From positions 248,001-312,000 of the forward strand of contig NZ_OCNE01000001.1 in the NCBI RefSeq assembly GCF_900230195.1: a DNA stretch of 64,000 bases, written 5' to 3'. Origin of the DNA: Streptomyces zhaozhouensis (GTDB lineage Bacteria; Actinomycetota; Actinomycetes; Streptomycetales; Streptomycetaceae). Below the pieces are notes generated by a model. The model did no database searches. It saw only the letters and a program-made list of their open reading frames with translations, and was not told the origin of the DNA. How positions within the stretch are numbered: position 1 is the stretch's first letter; each line of letters starts with the position of its first letter. The position numbers and the translations under genes are program-made. Positions 27,811-37,813 of the stretch are shown here, one piece after another.

Positions 27811-28098
27811 TCACAGGCTGGCCACGACGTTGATCAGGATGTAGACGATGATCATCAACACGAAGAAGGACAGATCAAGGGCCACACCCCCGAAGCGGAG
27901 CTGCGGAAGGACCTTCCGCAGCGTCTTCAGTGGCGGATCTGTGACAGTGTAGGTGGCTTCCAGGGCGACAATCATCGGCTTGCTGCCGGGCGACCAGGAT
28001 CGCGCGAACAACTGGACCCAGTCCATCACGAGGCGGAAGAGCAACAGCCCGAGGAAGCAGTACAAGGCGATCAACAGCACTTGTTGAACGATGCCCAT
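27811..28098 (-). CDS. yggT: YggT-family membrane protein
   Basis: The 95-residue protein has two membrane helices (about 5-25 and 68-90) around a loop with V-M-D-W-V-Q-L-F and L-K-T-L-R-K-V-L-P-Q-L-R-F-G-G-V, typical of the YggT/YlmG family. It sits between sepF and divIVA, the normal order in Gram-positive division clusters, where YlmG is linked to septum or membrane organisation. The ATG start (M-G-I-V-Q-Q-V-L-L) has GAGAGG upstream. divIVA starts 49 bases downstream. Function inferred from context. Confidence 0.94.
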   Translation of the reverse strand: MGIVQQVLLIALYCFLGLLLFRLVMDWVQLFARSWSPGSKPMIVALEATYTVTDPPLKTLRKVLPQLRFGGVALDLSFFVLMIIVYILINVVASL

Positions 28099-28168
28099 CC
28101 CGCCGGTACCTCTCCCCTGGTCCGTGCCCGGCCCCGTGCCGGGTCACTCGGTCCTGCTCTGCCTGCTG

Positions 28169-28792
28169 TCAACTCTGGTTGAAGAACCCGCCCTCAGCGA
28201 TCCGGGCCTTGTCCTCCGCCGTTACATCGACGTTAGCAGGCGACAGCAGGAACACCTTCTGCGTCACTCGCTCGATGCTGCCATGCAGACCGAAGACCAG
28301 ACCAGCCGCAAAGTCGACAAGTCGCTTCGCGTCGGTGTCGTCCATCTCGGTCAGATTCATGATCACCGGGGTTCCCTCGCGGAAGTGTTCCCCGATGGTA
28401 CGGGCCTCGTTGTAGGTCCTGGGGTGCAGCGTGGTGATCCGGTACGGCTCCCGCTCCGACACGACCTTGGGCATGATCACGGGCGCGCTCTTCTCCACGT
28501 TCTGTCGTTCTGGTGTGATGGAAGACACGGGAGCGATCCTCCCGGGTCGTCTGCTGTCCGTGAGCACGGGCGCGGGCGTCGGCTCCGTCTCCCGTTGGGC
28601 CGGAGGGTGGACCACCCGTGCCGGCTCGTCCGCGCGCTCCCTCGCCGGTGGTTCGTGCGCCGGTTGACGCCGGTTGCGCTCCGGCTCCGGCTCGGGCTCG
28701 AACTCGTCATCGGGGCCGTACCCCGGGCGGTCGTAGCCGTCGTCCTCCACGAGGCCGAGGTAGACCGCCATCTTGCGCATCGCGCCAGCCAT
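28169..28792 (-). CDS. sepF: Cell division protein SepF
   Basis: SepF is the membrane tether of the Z-ring in organisms lacking FtsA. The N-terminal amphipathic helix [15 protein letters not shown] is intact. A disordered acidic and Pro-rich linker spans about 18-115. The C-terminal domain (about 120-207) includes [10 protein letters not shown] and [10 protein letters not shown], which bind the FtsZ tail. The 207-residue length and the sequence are typical of Streptomyces. ATG at 28792 was chosen because GGAGGA lies 8 bases upstream and the membrane helix starts there; a longer upstream frame has no such site. Confidence 0.96.
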   Translation of the reverse strand: MAGAMRKMAVYLGLVEDDGYDRPGYGPDDEFEPEPEPERNRRQPAHEPPARERADEPARVVHPPAQRETEPTPAPVLTDSRRPGRIAPVSSITPERQNVEKSAPVIMPKVVSEREPYRITTLHPRTYNEARTIGEHFREGTPVIMNLTEMDDTDAKRLVDFAAGLVFGLHGSIERVTQKVFLLSPANVDVTAEDKARIAEGGFFNQS

Positions 28793-28926
28793 CGCTGCGT
28801 CCTCCGCTCTGTGGTGGATCGGCTTCGGCCGGAAGGGCCGGGGAAGATCCACGATAATCTGCGCTAATCTGCCCGAATTCCTCGGGGATGACCATATTTT
28901 CGACTCTGGCCCCTCGTTTGGCGACG

Positions 28927-29658
28927 TTACCCGAGGGCGGGACGGACGCCGAGCACCGCGCTGCCGACGCGTACGTGTGTCGCCCCCGCCGCGATCGCCT
29001 CCTCCAGGTCGGCGCTCATACCGGCGGAGACCATGTTCGCAGCAGGATCGGTCGCGCGCAGGTCCCTGGAAATTTCTATCAGTCGGTCAAAGGCCGCCGC
29101 CGGGCGTCCCGCGAAGCCTCCGGAGAGCGGAGCGACCGTCATCAGCCCGGCCAGCCGCAGCCCCGGGGCGTCGGCCACCGCGCGGGCCAGCGCCCCGACC
29201 TCCGCCGGCGCCGCTCCCCCGCGTCCCTCACCCTCGCCCGACTCCTTTTCCAGAGCCACCTGAATCAGACAGTTCAGCGAGGGGCGCTCCCGCCGACGCA
29301 CCGCTGCCGAGAGTGCGTTGACCAGCTTTATCCGGTCCACGGAATGCACATAATCCGCATACTCCGCCACCGAACGGGCCTTGTTTGTCTGCAACTGCCC
29401 CACAAAGTGCCAGACCAGGGGAAGATCCGCGCAGGACGCCGCCTTCGCGACCGCCTCCTGGTCCCGGTTCTCCGCGAATTCCCGCACACCGAGGCCCGCG
29501 AGCAGCCGCACGTCCTCGGCCGGATACGTCTTGCTCACGACCACCAGCCGCACCTCGGACCTGGCGCGCCCCGCGGCCTCGCACGCCGTCCGCACGCGCT
29601 CCTCCACCCGGGCGAGGTTGGCGGCCAGCTCGGCGGCGCGCGCCCCCGTCTCCTTCAT
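28927..29658 (-). CDS. yggS: PLP homeostasis protein, YggS/PLPBP family
   Basis: This 243-residue TIM-barrel protein binds pyridoxal phosphate and helps keep its level balanced. Lys43 in V-V-V-S-K-T-Y-P is the PLP-binding residue, and [11 protein letters not shown] and G-A-T-H-V-R-V-G are other conserved elements. ATG at 29658 overlaps the pgeF stop as ATGA; a GTG 12 bases upstream is possible but would lengthen the overlap. It is part of the ftsZ-pgeF-yggS-sepF transcript (the ylm genes of Gram-positive bacteria). A 134-base gap before sepF might carry a separate promoter. Confidence 0.93.
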   Translation of the reverse strand: MKETGARAAELAANLARVEERVRTACEAAGRARSEVRLVVVSKTYPAEDVRLLAGLGVREFAENRDQEAVAKAASCADLPLVWHFVGQLQTNKARSVAEYADYVHSVDRIKLVNALSAAVRRRERPSLNCLIQVALEKESGEGEGRGGAAPAEVGALARAVADAPGLRLAGLMTVAPLSGGFAGRPAAAFDRLIEISRDLRATDPAANMVSAGMSADLEEAIAAGATHVRVGSAVLGVRPALG

Positions 29659-30386
29659 GGCGCCACCCACACATAGCTGGCCTGCCGGCCGGTGATTGAC
29701 GCGCGGCGGTAGGAGAAGTGGGCCTCGGACTCCCGGGTGCAGACCTCGGACGAGGAGACGTCGCCCACCCCGGCGTCGGCCAACTGCCGGCGCACCCCCG
29801 CGGGGATGTCGATCGCCGGGGTCCCCCAGGAGGTCTCGGCGGCGCTGCCCGGCACCGCCTGGTCCGCCGTCTCGGCCAGCTCGGCCGGCACCTCATAGCA
29901 GCGCCCGCAGATCGCGGGCCCGGTGCGGGCCACCACGCGCTCGGGCCGCGCGCCCCACGCGCGCATCGCCTCGACCGTCGCCGGCACCACGCCGGCCAGC
30001 AGCCCGGGCCGGCCCGCGTGGGCCGCGCCGGCCACTCCGGCCTCGGGGTCGACCAGCAGCACCGGGACGCAGTCGGCGGTGACCACGGCCAGCGCCACCC
30101 CCCGTTCGGCCGTCACCAGGCCGTCGACCCGGGGCGGACCGCCGTCCGCTGACGTTCCGTCCACGACGGCGACCTCGCCGCCGTGCACCTGGCGCATCCA
30201 GCGCACCCGGGCCGGGTCAAGGCCCAACTCCCGGGCGGCGGAAGCTCTGTTGGTCGCGACCGCGGCCGGGTCGTCGCCGACGGCGTCGCCGAGGTTGGCG
30301 CTCGCACGGGGAGCGGCGCTCACCCCGCCCTCCCTGTCGGTGAAGGCGAAGTGGGCGCCGCTCGCGGTGCTCTCGTGGGTTATCAC
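29655..30386 (-). CDS. pgeF: PgeF-family purine nucleoside phosphorylase / peptidoglycan editing factor (laccase domain)
   Basis: The 243-residue protein belongs to the DUF152/YfiH family, with Zn-binding residues in R-Q-V-H-G (near 65), T-A-D-C-V-P (near 104) and A-H-A-G (near 122). Family members act as purine nucleoside phosphorylase and, in E. coli, keep L-Ser out of peptidoglycan precursors. The usual H-A-G-W-R-G appears as H-A-G-R-P-G. The GTG start overlaps the ftsZ stop by 4 bases (GTGA) and the end overlaps yggS (ATGA), so the three genes are translationally coupled. Confidence 0.93.
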   Translation of the reverse strand: MITHESTASGAHFAFTDREGGVSAAPRASANLGDAVGDDPAAVATNRASAARELGLDPARVRWMRQVHGGEVAVVDGTSADGGPPRVDGLVTAERGVALAVVTADCVPVLLVDPEAGVAGAAHAGRPGLLAGVVPATVEAMRAWGARPERVVARTGPAICGRCYEVPAELAETADQAVPGSAAETSWGTPAIDIPAGVRRQLADAGVGDVSSSEVCTRESEAHFSYRRASITGRQASYVWVAP

Positions 30387-31618
30387 TTCAGGAAGTCGGG
30401 GACATCCAGCTCCTCGGCCTGACCACCCTCGTACGGGCGGGCCGAGGGGACCTGCGGGGAGCTCTTCGGGGTCTCGCGCGCCGGCTCGACCGGGGCGGGC
30501 TCGCTGTCGCGCTCGGAGAGCGAGGCCGGCTCGCGGGGCGGCAGGGTGCCGAGGCCGCCGAACGACGGGCGCTCGGGCTCCGGCTCGCTCGGCCGCTCGG
30601 AGCCAAGGGAGCCGGACTCCTCCTTGGCGCCGTAGGCGGAGAGGCTCTTGTCGCGGTTGCGCGAGGGCGGCTGGCCGCCGTCGAAGCCGGCCGCGATCAC
30701 GGTGACCCGGACCTCGTCGCCGAGGGCGTCGTCGATGACGGCGCCGAAGATGATGTTGGCCTCCGGGTGCGCCGCCTCGCTGACCAGCTGGGCCGCCTCG
30801 TTGATCTCGAAGAGACCGAGGTCGGAGCCGCCGGAGATGGAGAGCAGCACGCCCCTGGCGCCGTCGATGGAGGCCTCCAGCAGCGGGGAGGAGATCGCCA
30901 TCTCCGCCGCGGCCACCGCGCGGTCGTCGCCGCGCGCCGAGCCGATGCCCATCAGCGCCGAACCGGCTTCCGACATCACGGACTTGACGTCGGCGAAGTC
31001 GAGGTTGATCAGGCCGGGGGTGGTGATCAGGTCGGTGATGCCCTGCACACCGGAGAGAAGGACCTGGTCGGCGGACTTGAAGGCGTCGAGAACGCTCACC
31101 TGGCGGTCGGAGATCGACAGCAGACGGTCGTTCGGGATGACGATCAGGGTGTCGACCTCGTCGCGGAGGCTCGCGATGCCGTCCTCGGCCTGGTTGGCCC
31201 GCCGCCGCCCCTCGAAGGTGAACGGGCGGGTGACCACGCCGATGGTCAGGGCCCCCAGGGAACGCGCGATGTTCGCCACGACCGGGGCGCCGCCGGTGCC
31301 GGTGCCGCCGCCCTCCCCCGCGGTGACGAAGACCATGTCGGCCCCCTTGAGGACCTCCTCGATCTCCTCGCGGTGGTCCTCGGCAGCCTTGCGTCCCACC
31401 TCGGGGTTGGCGCCGGCGCCGAGACCCCTGGTCAGTTCGCGGCCGACGTCCAGCTTGACGTCGGCGTCGCTCATCAGCAGCGCCTGCGCATCGGTGTTGA
31501 TCGCGATGAACTCGACGCCCTTGAGACCGACCTCGATCATCCGGTTGATGGCGTTGACGCCACCGCCGCCGATGCCGACGACCTTGATGACTGCGAGGTA
31601 GTTCTGCGGTGCTGCCAC
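30383..31618 (-). CDS. ftsZ: Cell division protein FtsZ
   Basis: FtsZ is the tubulin-like GTPase that builds the Z-ring or, in sporulating hyphae, Z-ladders. The 411-residue product starts [12 protein letters not shown], the Streptomyces form. The tubulin signature G-G-G-T-G-T-G is at 103-109, the nucleotide-binding G-I-G-G-G-G-V-N is near 15-22, and the T7 loop N-L-D-F-A-D-V is near 205. An acidic, Pro-rich linker (about 320-395) precedes the partner-binding tail L-D-V-P-D-F-L-K, which contacts SepF. GTG at 31618. A 293-base gap before ftsQ carries its own promoter candidate and two dyads, as expected for developmentally controlled ftsZ. Confidence 0.98.
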   Translation of the reverse strand: MAAPQNYLAVIKVVGIGGGGVNAINRMIEVGLKGVEFIAINTDAQALLMSDADVKLDVGRELTRGLGAGANPEVGRKAAEDHREEIEEVLKGADMVFVTAGEGGGTGTGGAPVVANIARSLGALTIGVVTRPFTFEGRRRANQAEDGIASLRDEVDTLIVIPNDRLLSISDRQVSVLDAFKSADQVLLSGVQGITDLITTPGLINLDFADVKSVMSEAGSALMGIGSARGDDRAVAAAEMAISSPLLEASIDGARGVLLSISGGSDLGLFEINEAAQLVSEAAHPEANIIFGAVIDDALGDEVRVTVIAAGFDGGQPPSRNRDKSLSAYGAKEESGSLGSERPSEPEPERPSFGGLGTLPPREPASLSERDSEPAPVEPARETPKSSPQVPSARPYEGGQAEELDVPDFLK

Positions 31619-31712
31619 GTCGAAGGCCTCTCGCCTCGATTTACGTGTCGCCGCTCCGCGTGGTGCCGCAGTGCGCCGACTGATGCCGATGGGACGGGTG
31701 ATAAGCCGCCCC

Positions 31713-31739
31713 TAACCCTAGCGTTCAAGTTTAGGGTTA
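31713..31739. promoter_or_regulatory. Dyad TAACCCTA-N11-TAGGGTTA upstream of ftsZ
   Basis: A perfect 8-base inverted repeat (31713-31720, 31732-31739) lies about 95-120 bases before the ftsZ start codon. It is AT-richer than its surroundings, which suggests a binding site or a conserved promoter element rather than chance. Confidence 0.55.
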
Positions 31740-31749
31740 CCTGTGCTTG

Positions 31750-31774
31750 CCGTTCCTTGGATTCCTAGGAACGG
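31750..31774. promoter_or_regulatory. Dyad CCGTTCCT-N9-AGGAACGG near ftsZ promoter
   Basis: Perfect 8-base arms at 31750-31757 and 31767-31774; the right side also contains the 10-base palindrome TTCCTAGGAA at 31762-31771. It starts just downstream of the candidate -10, in the region where a repressor would block transcription. Confidence 0.5.
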
Positions 31775-31775
31775 A

Positions 31776-31804
31776 CACTAAGTCGATAAGTGGTGCGCGT
31801 TCAA
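31776..31804 (-). promoter_or_regulatory. ftsZ: Candidate ftsZ promoter (TTGAAC-N17-TTAGTG)
   Basis: On the minus strand, TTGAAC (31804-31799) and TTAGTG (31781-31776) are separated by the ideal 17 bases. Transcription would start about 31769, giving a leader of about 150 bases before ftsZ. Streptomyces ftsZ is known to have several promoters, so others may exist in the gap. Confidence 0.55.
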
Positions 31805-31911
31805 CGAACACGCCGAACCTCCTGTTTTTCTTTTCACCCTATGTGATCACGGCCCGGAACCGTCAACCAGGTGTCTGGCCTGCGGTGATGCGTCCCGTTG
31901 TCAACCCTGCG

Positions 31912-32721
31912 TCAACCCCGGGACGCGGCCGGGACGCTGGGCGCGCTGACGTCGAAGTGCCGTGCGTCGGCGGCCGCGTGGAACAGCGTACGCAGCGCCT
32001 CCGCCTTGGCGTCGGAGTCCTCCGCGCTGCCCCAGCTGACGGTGCGGTCGCCGGACAACTCCAGCGTGATGGAGTCGAACGAGGCGACCGAGACCACCCG
32101 CAGCTCCTCCCGCGCCTCCTCGGGCAGCGCGGCGAGCACCGAGGCGGCCTCGGCGCGCACCCGCTCCTCGCCGAACCGGCGCCAGCTCGGGGTGTCGCGC
32201 TCCTCCAGCTCCAGCAGCGGGACGCCCTCCAGCGCCTCCGCGTTCTCCGCGAAGGCCACCCCGTCGTCGTCGACCTCGGCGTAGCCCTCGTCGGTGGCCT
32301 CCTGGAGCACCGCCCGCCGCTCGACGACCTTCAGCGAGACGCCGTCCGGCCAGGCCCGCACCACGTCGACGCTGTCCACGCGCGGCAGTTCGGCGCGCAG
32401 CCGGCCGCTGACGGCCCCCTTGTCCAGCGAGGCCATCGGGGAACCGACCGGAACGGCGGCGGCCCGGAGGATCTGCTCCTCCGTCAACTTCTCGGGCCCC
32501 TCGGACCTGTGCACCGAGACGCGGGAGATCCGCAGCCAGTCCGAGCCGTAGAGCGCCCAGGCACCGAAGCCGCCGACCACCGCGAGCAGCACCGTCCAGG
32601 CGACCAGCACCCGGGGCCTGGGCAGCCAGTCCGGGCGCCGGCGGCGCGCCCCCGGCGAGGGCGGGCCGGCATCCGACTGACGGCGTGCCTCGCCGCGTTC
32701 GGCGGTCGTCGCTCCGGCCAC
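31912..32721 (-). CDS. ftsQ: Cell division protein FtsQ
   Basis: FtsQ links cytoplasmic and extracytoplasmic parts of the divisome. The 269-residue protein has a basic cytoplasmic N-terminus (about 1-35), one membrane helix (about 38-57), then the POTRA domain starting I-S-R-V-S-V-H-R and the FtsQ beta domain to about 240. GTG at 32721 (V-A-G-A-T-T-A-E-R) has GGAGGAAG just upstream. The murG stop lies 53 bases before it on the same strand. In Streptomyces ftsQ is needed for sporulation septa but not for growth. Identification rests on topology, POTRA pattern and position between murG and ftsZ. Confidence 0.95.
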   Translation of the reverse strand: MAGATTAERGEARRQSDAGPPSPGARRRRPDWLPRPRVLVAWTVLLAVVGGFGAWALYGSDWLRISRVSVHRSEGPEKLTEEQILRAAAVPVGSPMASLDKGAVSGRLRAELPRVDSVDVVRAWPDGVSLKVVERRAVLQEATDEGYAEVDDDGVAFAENAEALEGVPLLELEERDTPSWRRFGEERVRAEAASVLAALPEEAREELRVVSVASFDSITLELSGDRTVSWGSAEDSDAKAEALRTLFHAAADARHFDVSAPSVPAASRG

Positions 32722-32774
32722 GCTTCCTCCACTCCCTCGCTCCGCCGGCGGTCGGGCCGCCGGCAACCTGACCG

Positions 32775-33866
32775 CTACCCCCGGCGGGCCGCGATCGCCT
32801 CGTGCACCATGCCGACCAGCAGGTCGTCCGCGTCCCTGCGGCCGAACTCGGCCGCGGCCGTCGACATCGCGTGCAGGCGGCCGGCGTCGGTGAGCACCGG
32901 CAGCACGTTGTCCCTGACCCACTCCGGGGTCAGCTCGGCGTCGTCGATCAGCAGTCCTCCGCCGGCCTTGACCACCGGCTGGGCGTTGAGCCGCTGCTCG
33001 CCGTTGCCGATGGGCAGCGGCACGTAGGCGGCGGGCAGGCCGACGGCGGAGAGCTCGGCGACGGTCATCGCGCCGGCCCGGCAGAGCATCATGTCGGCGG
33101 CGGCGTAGGCCAGATCCATCCGGTCCACGTACGCCAGCGGCACGTACGGCGGCATCCCCGGCATGGTGTCCAGCTGCGGCAGCTCGTTCTTCGGACCCAC
33201 CGCGTGCAGGACCTGGATCCCGGAGCGCTGGAGCACGGGGACGGCGGAGGCGATCACCTCGTTGAGCCGGCGCGCGCCCTGCGAGCCGCCGGAGACCAGC
33301 AGCGTCGGGAGGTTGGCGTCGAGCCCGAAGGCGGCGCGCGCCTCGGCGCGGACCGCCGCGCGGTTGAGCGTGGCGATGGAGCGGCGCAGCGGGATGCCGA
33401 GGTAGCGCGCGTGGCGCATCTTGCTGTCCGGCGTGGAGACGGCGACGAAACGGGTGTAGCGGGCGCCGATCCGGTTGGCGAGACCGGGGCGGGCGTTGGC
33501 CTCGTGCACCACGATCGGCACGCGCTGCCGCTTGGCGGCGAGATAGCCCGGGAGCGCCACATAGCCGCCGAAGCCGACGACGCAGTCGGCCTTGGTCCGC
33601 TCGATGATCTCCTCGGTGGCCTTGATCGTGCCCCGCAACCGGCCGGGGACGGTGATCAGTTCGGGGGTGGGTTTACGCGGCAGCGGCACGGCGGGGATCA
33701 GCCCCAGCTCGTAGCCGCGCTCGGGTACCAGACGGGTCTCCAGACCGCGCTCCGTGCCGAGAGCGGTGATGCCCACGGTCGGATCGTGTCTGCGCAGGGC
33801 GTCCGCCAGAGCGAGCGCGGGCTCGATGTGGCCGGCGGTCCCTCCGCCAGCGAGGACTACATGCAC
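32775..33866 (-). CDS. murG: MurG, lipid II synthase (GlcNAc transferase)
   Basis: MurG adds GlcNAc from UDP-GlcNAc to lipid I, giving lipid II on the inner membrane face. The 363-residue product opens [16 protein letters not shown], the first glycine loop. V-V-G-F-G-G-Y-V (near 90), [12 protein letters not shown] (near 190) and [11 protein letters not shown] (near 262) are the donor-site elements. GTG at 33866 reads V(M)-H-V-V-L; the ATG at 33862 is in another frame. Only 6 bases separate it from the ftsW stop, so co-translation is likely. Confidence 0.97.
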   Translation of the reverse strand: MHVVLAGGGTAGHIEPALALADALRRHDPTVGITALGTERGLETRLVPERGYELGLIPAVPLPRKPTPELITVPGRLRGTIKATEEIIERTKADCVVGFGGYVALPGYLAAKRQRVPIVVHEANARPGLANRIGARYTRFVAVSTPDSKMRHARYLGIPLRRSIATLNRAAVRAEARAAFGLDANLPTLLVSGGSQGARRLNEVIASAVPVLQRSGIQVLHAVGPKNELPQLDTMPGMPPYVPLAYVDRMDLAYAAADMMLCRAGAMTVAELSAVGLPAAYVPLPIGNGEQRLNAQPVVKAGGGLLIDDAELTPEWVRDNVLPVLTDAGRLHAMSTAAAEFGRRDADDLLVGMVHEAIAARRG

Positions 33867-33872
33867 CGAATT

Positions 33873-35276
33873 TCACCGCTCTCCGGACGGCGCCGACCTC
33901 GCGCGCCGTCTCATCGTCTTCCTTCTCAGCCCGTGTGACCGCGCCGCCAGGGCCGCCTTCGCGGCCGGCTCGCCGCGCGCGAAGGCGATCAGCAGTCCGA
34001 CCGCGAACATGGTGGGCAGCAGGGCGGAACCCCCGTAGGAGAACAGCGGGAGGGGCACACCGGCGATCGGCAGCAGACCCAGCACCGCACCGATGTTGAT
34101 CACGGTCTGGGTCATCAGCCACGCGGTCACACCTCCCGCGGCGTACCTCACGAAGGGGTCCTCCGTGCGTCCGGCCACGCGGATACCCGCATAGCCTAGA
34201 GCCGCGAAGAGACCGAGGACCGACAGCGTCCCCGCAAGACCCAGCTCCTCCCCGGTGATGGCGAAGATGAAGTCCGTGTGGGGCTCGGGCAGTTCGCCCC
34301 ATTTCTCCACGCTGGCCCCGAGCCCCGAGCCGAACCAGCCGCCGGAGGCCAGCGCGTAGATCCCGTGCACCGCCTGCCAACAGCGGTCGTCGGGGCCCGG
34401 GTCGGTGGCGCCCAGGCAGGCCAGCCGGTCCATCCGGTGCGGGGCGGTCGCCATGAAGAGCGCGAAGAGCGCGGCCGAGACGAACAACACCCCGACGAAG
34501 AGCCGGGTGGGCGCCCCGGCCAGCCACAGCAGCGCGAAGAGGATGCCGACGAGGATCATCACGGTGCCCATGTCGCCGCCGACCATCACCAGCCCGCACA
34601 CCAGCAGCGCGCCGGGGATCAGCGGGATCAGCAGGTGCCGCCACTGGGTGAGCAGCGCCCGCTCCCCCTTGCGGGCCAGCAGGTCGGCGCCCCACAGCAG
34701 CAGGCCGAGCTTGCCGAACTCGCTCGGCTGCAGCTGGAACGATCCGCCCACGGCGATCCAGCTGGTCGAGCCGTTGACCTCGACCCCGATGCCGGGCACC
34801 TGGACCAGCACCAGCAGCACCACGGCGAAGGCCAGGAAGGGATAGGTGAGCGCGCGCAGCAGCCGCACGGGGATCCGGGAGGCGATCAGCAGCGCCACCG
34901 TGCCGAGCAGGGCGGCCAGCAGCTGCTTGCGGAAGTAGAACGTGGCGGGGTGCTGGAAGCGCAGCGCCTGGATCTGGGAGGCGGAGAAGACCATCACCAG
35001 GCCGAGCAGGGTGATCAGCGCGGTGGTGCCCAGCAGCACGTAGTAGGCGGTGAGCGGGCGGTCCCAGGCGGTGCGCATCCGTTCGACGAAGCGCGGACGG
35101 CGCGGGGGACGCGGACGGCGCGCGGCGGGTGCGCCCCGCGCCGGCCGACGCGGGGGAACGCGCGGGGCGCGCTCGCGCTGGGCGCCGCGCGCCGCCAGGC
35201 CGGCGCCCGCGCCGGCGTGCGCGACGGCGCCGGGGACGAAGCTCCCCGGGCCGTGCGCCCTTCGCGCCCTACTCAC
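33873..35276 (-). CDS. ftsW: FtsW, septal SEDS peptidoglycan glycosyltransferase
   Basis: FtsW polymerises lipid II glycans at the septum together with FtsI. The 467-residue protein has a basic, Pro/Arg-rich cytoplasmic extension (about 1-70), then ten membrane segments. SEDS motifs include L-Q-P-S-E-F-G-K-L near 200 and S-V-E-K-W-G-E-L-P-E-P-H-T-D-F-I-F near 325-342, with the catalytic loop Asp in the latter region. G-E-E-L-G follows. The C-terminal tail is basic. GTG at 35276 follows GGAGGAGGGG by 7 bases. A 48-base gap separates it from murD. Confidence 0.97.
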   Translation of the reverse strand: MSRARRAHGPGSFVPGAVAHAGAGAGLAARGAQRERAPRVPPRRPARGAPAARRPRPPRRPRFVERMRTAWDRPLTAYYVLLGTTALITLLGLVMVFSASQIQALRFQHPATFYFRKQLLAALLGTVALLIASRIPVRLLRALTYPFLAFAVVLLVLVQVPGIGVEVNGSTSWIAVGGSFQLQPSEFGKLGLLLWGADLLARKGERALLTQWRHLLIPLIPGALLVCGLVMVGGDMGTVMILVGILFALLWLAGAPTRLFVGVLFVSAALFALFMATAPHRMDRLACLGATDPGPDDRCWQAVHGIYALASGGWFGSGLGASVEKWGELPEPHTDFIFAITGEELGLAGTLSVLGLFAALGYAGIRVAGRTEDPFVRYAAGGVTAWLMTQTVINIGAVLGLLPIAGVPLPLFSYGGSALLPTMFAVGLLIAFARGEPAAKAALAARSHGLRRKTMRRRARSAPSGER

Positions 35277-35324
35277 CTGGACCCCTCCTCCAGCCCGCGA
35301 CGGCGGTCGCGGGCCGCCGGGGGG

Positions 35325-36752
35325 CTACTGCTCGTTCTCGTCGCGCTCCGTGGACAGCCGACGCACCGCCTCGGCGAAGGCGTCGCCGCGGACGGAGTAG
35401 TTGGTGAACATGTCCATCGACGCGCAGGCCGGCGCCAGCAGGACGGTGTCCCCCGGGCCGGCCAGGCCGGCGGCGGCACGGACCGCCGCCGCCATCGCCC
35501 CAGTGTCGGTCCGTGCGAGGTCCACGACCGGCACATCCGGTGCGTGTCGCGCCAACGCCTCGGCGATCAGGGCCCGGTCACGGCCGATCAGGACCACGCC
35601 GCGCAGCCGCCCGGCCGCGCCCAGGACCAGCTCGTCGAACGTGGCGCCCTTGGCCAGCCCGCCGGCGAGCCACACCACCGAGGGGTAGGCCCCCAGCGAG
35701 GCGGCGGCCGCGTGGGTGTTGGTGGCCTTGGAGTCGTCGACGTACTCCACCCCGGCGACATTCCGCACGGTGCTGATGCGGTGCGCGTCCGGCGTGAAGG
35801 CGCGCAGCCCGGCGCGGACGGCGTCCGGACGCACGCCGTAGGCGCGGGCCAGGGCGGCGGCGGCGAGCGCGTTGGCCACGTTGTGCGGGGCCGGCGGGTC
35901 GACGTCGGCCACCTCCGCCAGCTCCTCCGCCACGTCGCGGCGGCCGGCGAACGCCCGGTCCACCAGCAGGCCCTCCACCACGCCGAGTTGGCCGGGGGCG
36001 GGCGCGCCGGTCGTGAAACCGACGGCCCGGCACCCCTCGACCACGTCGGCCGCCCGCACCAGCTCCTCGGTGGCGGGGTCGCCCACGTTGTAGACGCAGG
36101 CGACCTCGTTGCCCTCGTAGATCCGGCCCTTGTCCGCGGTGTAGGCGGCCATCGAGCCGTGCCAGTCGAGGTGGTCGGGGGCGAGGTTGAGCACCGCCGC
36201 GGAGTGGGCCCGCAGCGAGGGGGCCCAGTGCAGCTGGTAGCTGGAGAGCTCGACGGCGAGGACGTCGTGCGGCTCCTCGGCGAGGACGACCTCCAGCAGC
36301 GGGGTGCCGATGTTACCCACGGCGGCGGTGCGCAGTCCGGCCGCCGTGAGGATCGACGCCAGCATCCCGGTGGTGGTCGTCTTGCCGTTGGTGCCGGTGA
36401 CCGCGAGCCAGGGGGCCGCGTTCCGGCCGCGCAGCCGCCAGGCCAGCTCGACGTCGCCCCAGACCTCGACGCCGGCCTCGGCGGCCGCCGCGAAGAGCGG
36501 GTGCTCCGGCGGCCAGCCGGGCGAGGTGACGACCAGTTCGGTGCCCTCGGGCAGGGTGTCGGCCTCGCCCAGCAGGACGCGCACGCCGGCCGCCGTCAGC
36601 CGCTCGGCCTCGCCGCGCTGCCGCTCGCCGCTGCCGCCGTCGACGAGGGTGACCTCGGCGCCGAGCCGCAGCAGCGCGCGGGCCGCGCTGGTGCCGCTGA
36701 CGCCCAGTCCCGCGACGGTGACCCGTCGGCCGGCGAACTCGCTTCCGGTCAC
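35325..36752 (-). CDS. murD: MurD, UDP-MurNAc-L-alanine:D-glutamate ligase
   Basis: MurD adds D-Glu to the muramyl nucleotide in the cytoplasm with ATP. The 475-residue protein has an N-terminal UDP-binding fold (G-L-G-V-S-G near 15), the Mur-ligase P-loop [11 protein letters not shown] near 120, [10 protein letters not shown] near 183 and [10 protein letters not shown] near 333. GTG at 36752 overlaps the mraY stop by GTGA, so the two are translationally coupled. Length is typical. Confidence 0.97.
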   Translation of the reverse strand: MTGSEFAGRRVTVAGLGVSGTSAARALLRLGAEVTLVDGGSGERQRGEAERLTAAGVRVLLGEADTLPEGTELVVTSPGWPPEHPLFAAAAEAGVEVWGDVELAWRLRGRNAAPWLAVTGTNGKTTTTGMLASILTAAGLRTAAVGNIGTPLLEVVLAEEPHDVLAVELSSYQLHWAPSLRAHSAAVLNLAPDHLDWHGSMAAYTADKGRIYEGNEVACVYNVGDPATEELVRAADVVEGCRAVGFTTGAPAPGQLGVVEGLLVDRAFAGRRDVAEELAEVADVDPPAPHNVANALAAAALARAYGVRPDAVRAGLRAFTPDAHRISTVRNVAGVEYVDDSKATNTHAAAASLGAYPSVVWLAGGLAKGATFDELVLGAAGRLRGVVLIGRDRALIAEALARHAPDVPVVDLARTDTGAMAAAVRAAAGLAGPGDTVLLAPACASMDMFTNYSVRGDAFAEAVRRLSTERDENEQ

Positions 36753-37813
36753 CAGTCAGCCACCCACGTTCCGTAGAAGATCCCGATGCCGACGATCACG
36801 CACATGCCCTGGATGATCCAGAACCTGACGACCACCAGCACCTCGCTCCAGCCCTTGAGCTCGAAGTGGTGCTGGAGGGGCGCCATCTTGAAGACGCGTC
36901 TGCCGGTGAGCTTGAAGGAGCCGACCTGGATGACCACCGACATGGTGATCAGGACGAAGAGGCCGCCGAGGACGGCGAGCAGCAGCTCGGTGCGGGAGAC
37001 GATGGCCAGGCCGGCCAGGGCGCCGCCCAGCGCCAGCGAGCCGGTGTCGCCCATGAAGATCTTCGCCGGTGAGGTGTTCCACCACAGGAAGCCGAAGAGG
37101 GCGCCCATCAGGGCGGCGGCGACCACCGCGCCGTCGAGCGGGTCGCGCACCTCGTAGCAGGTGGCGCTCGCGGTGGCCATCTCCGAGCAGGTCTGACCGT
37201 ACTGCCAGACGCCGATGAAGACGTAGGCGCCGAAGACCATCACGGCGGCGCCGGTGGCCAGGCCGTCCAGGCCGTCGGTGAGGTTCACGCCGTTGGACAT
37301 GGCCAGGATCATGAACAGCGCCCAGAGGACGAAGAGCACCGGGCCGATCGACCAGCCGAAGTCCTGGGTGAACGAGAGGTGTGTGGAGGCCGGGGTCAGT
37401 TCGCGGGCGTCCTCGAAGTTGAGCGAGAGGATGGCGAACGTCACGCCCACGATGAACTGGCCCAGCATCTTGGCGCCCGCCCGCAGGCCCAGGCTGCGCC
37501 TGCGGACGATCTTGATGTAGTCGTCCAGGAAGCCGACCAGGCCCATGCCGGCCATCAGGAAGAGGACCAGCACGCCGGAGTAGCTCGGCGGCTCGCCCGT
37601 GATGACCTTGGTCACCCCGTAGGCGATCAGGGTGGCGAGGATGAACGCGATGCCGCCCATGGTCGGGGTGCCACGCTTGGAGTGGTGGTCCCGAGGCCCG
37701 TCGTCCCTGATGTACTGGCCGTAGCCGCGACGGGCGAGCAGCTTGATCAGCAGCGGGGTGCCGACCAGGGTCAGGAAGAGCCCGATGGCTCCGGAGAAGA
37801 GGATCTGCCTCAT
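36749..37813 (-). CDS. mraY: MraY, phospho-MurNAc-pentapeptide transferase
   Basis: MraY transfers phospho-MurNAc-pentapeptide to undecaprenyl phosphate, forming lipid I. The 354-residue protein has about ten membrane helices. Key acidic motifs are G-F-L-D-D-Y-I-K (near 95), [10 protein letters not shown] (near 190) and F-M-G-D-T-G-S-L-A (near 255). M-A-P-L-Q-H-H-F-E near 311 is the conserved loop E region. The start codon overlaps the murF stop as ATGA, and its own stop overlaps murD. Confidence 0.97.
   Translation of the reverse strand: MRQILFSGAIGLFLTLVGTPLLIKLLARRGYGQYIRDDGPRDHHSKRGTPTMGGIAFILATLIAYGVTKVITGEPPSYSGVLVLFLMAGMGLVGFLDDYIKIVRRRSLGLRAGAKMLGQFIVGVTFAILSLNFEDARELTPASTHLSFTQDFGWSIGPVLFVLWALFMILAMSNGVNLTDGLDGLATGAAVMVFGAYVFIGVWQYGQTCSEMATASATCYEVRDPLDGAVVAAALMGALFGFLWWNTSPAKIFMGDTGSLALGGALAGLAIVSRTELLLAVLGGLFVLITMSVVIQVGSFKLTGRRVFKMAPLQHHFELKGWSEVLVVVRFWIIQGMCVIVGIGIFYGTWVADW

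Noticed and set aside
31713..31739. A BldD operator in the ftsZ upstream gap.
   Set aside because: The dyad does not align with the published 15-base BldD pattern without an indel; BldD control of ftsZ is known in Streptomyces but this exact site cannot be assigned by eye.
31843..31850. GTGATCAC palindrome upstream of ftsZ as an operator.
   Set aside because: An 8-base palindrome with a Sau3AI-type core occurs by chance and no second copy is placed near it.
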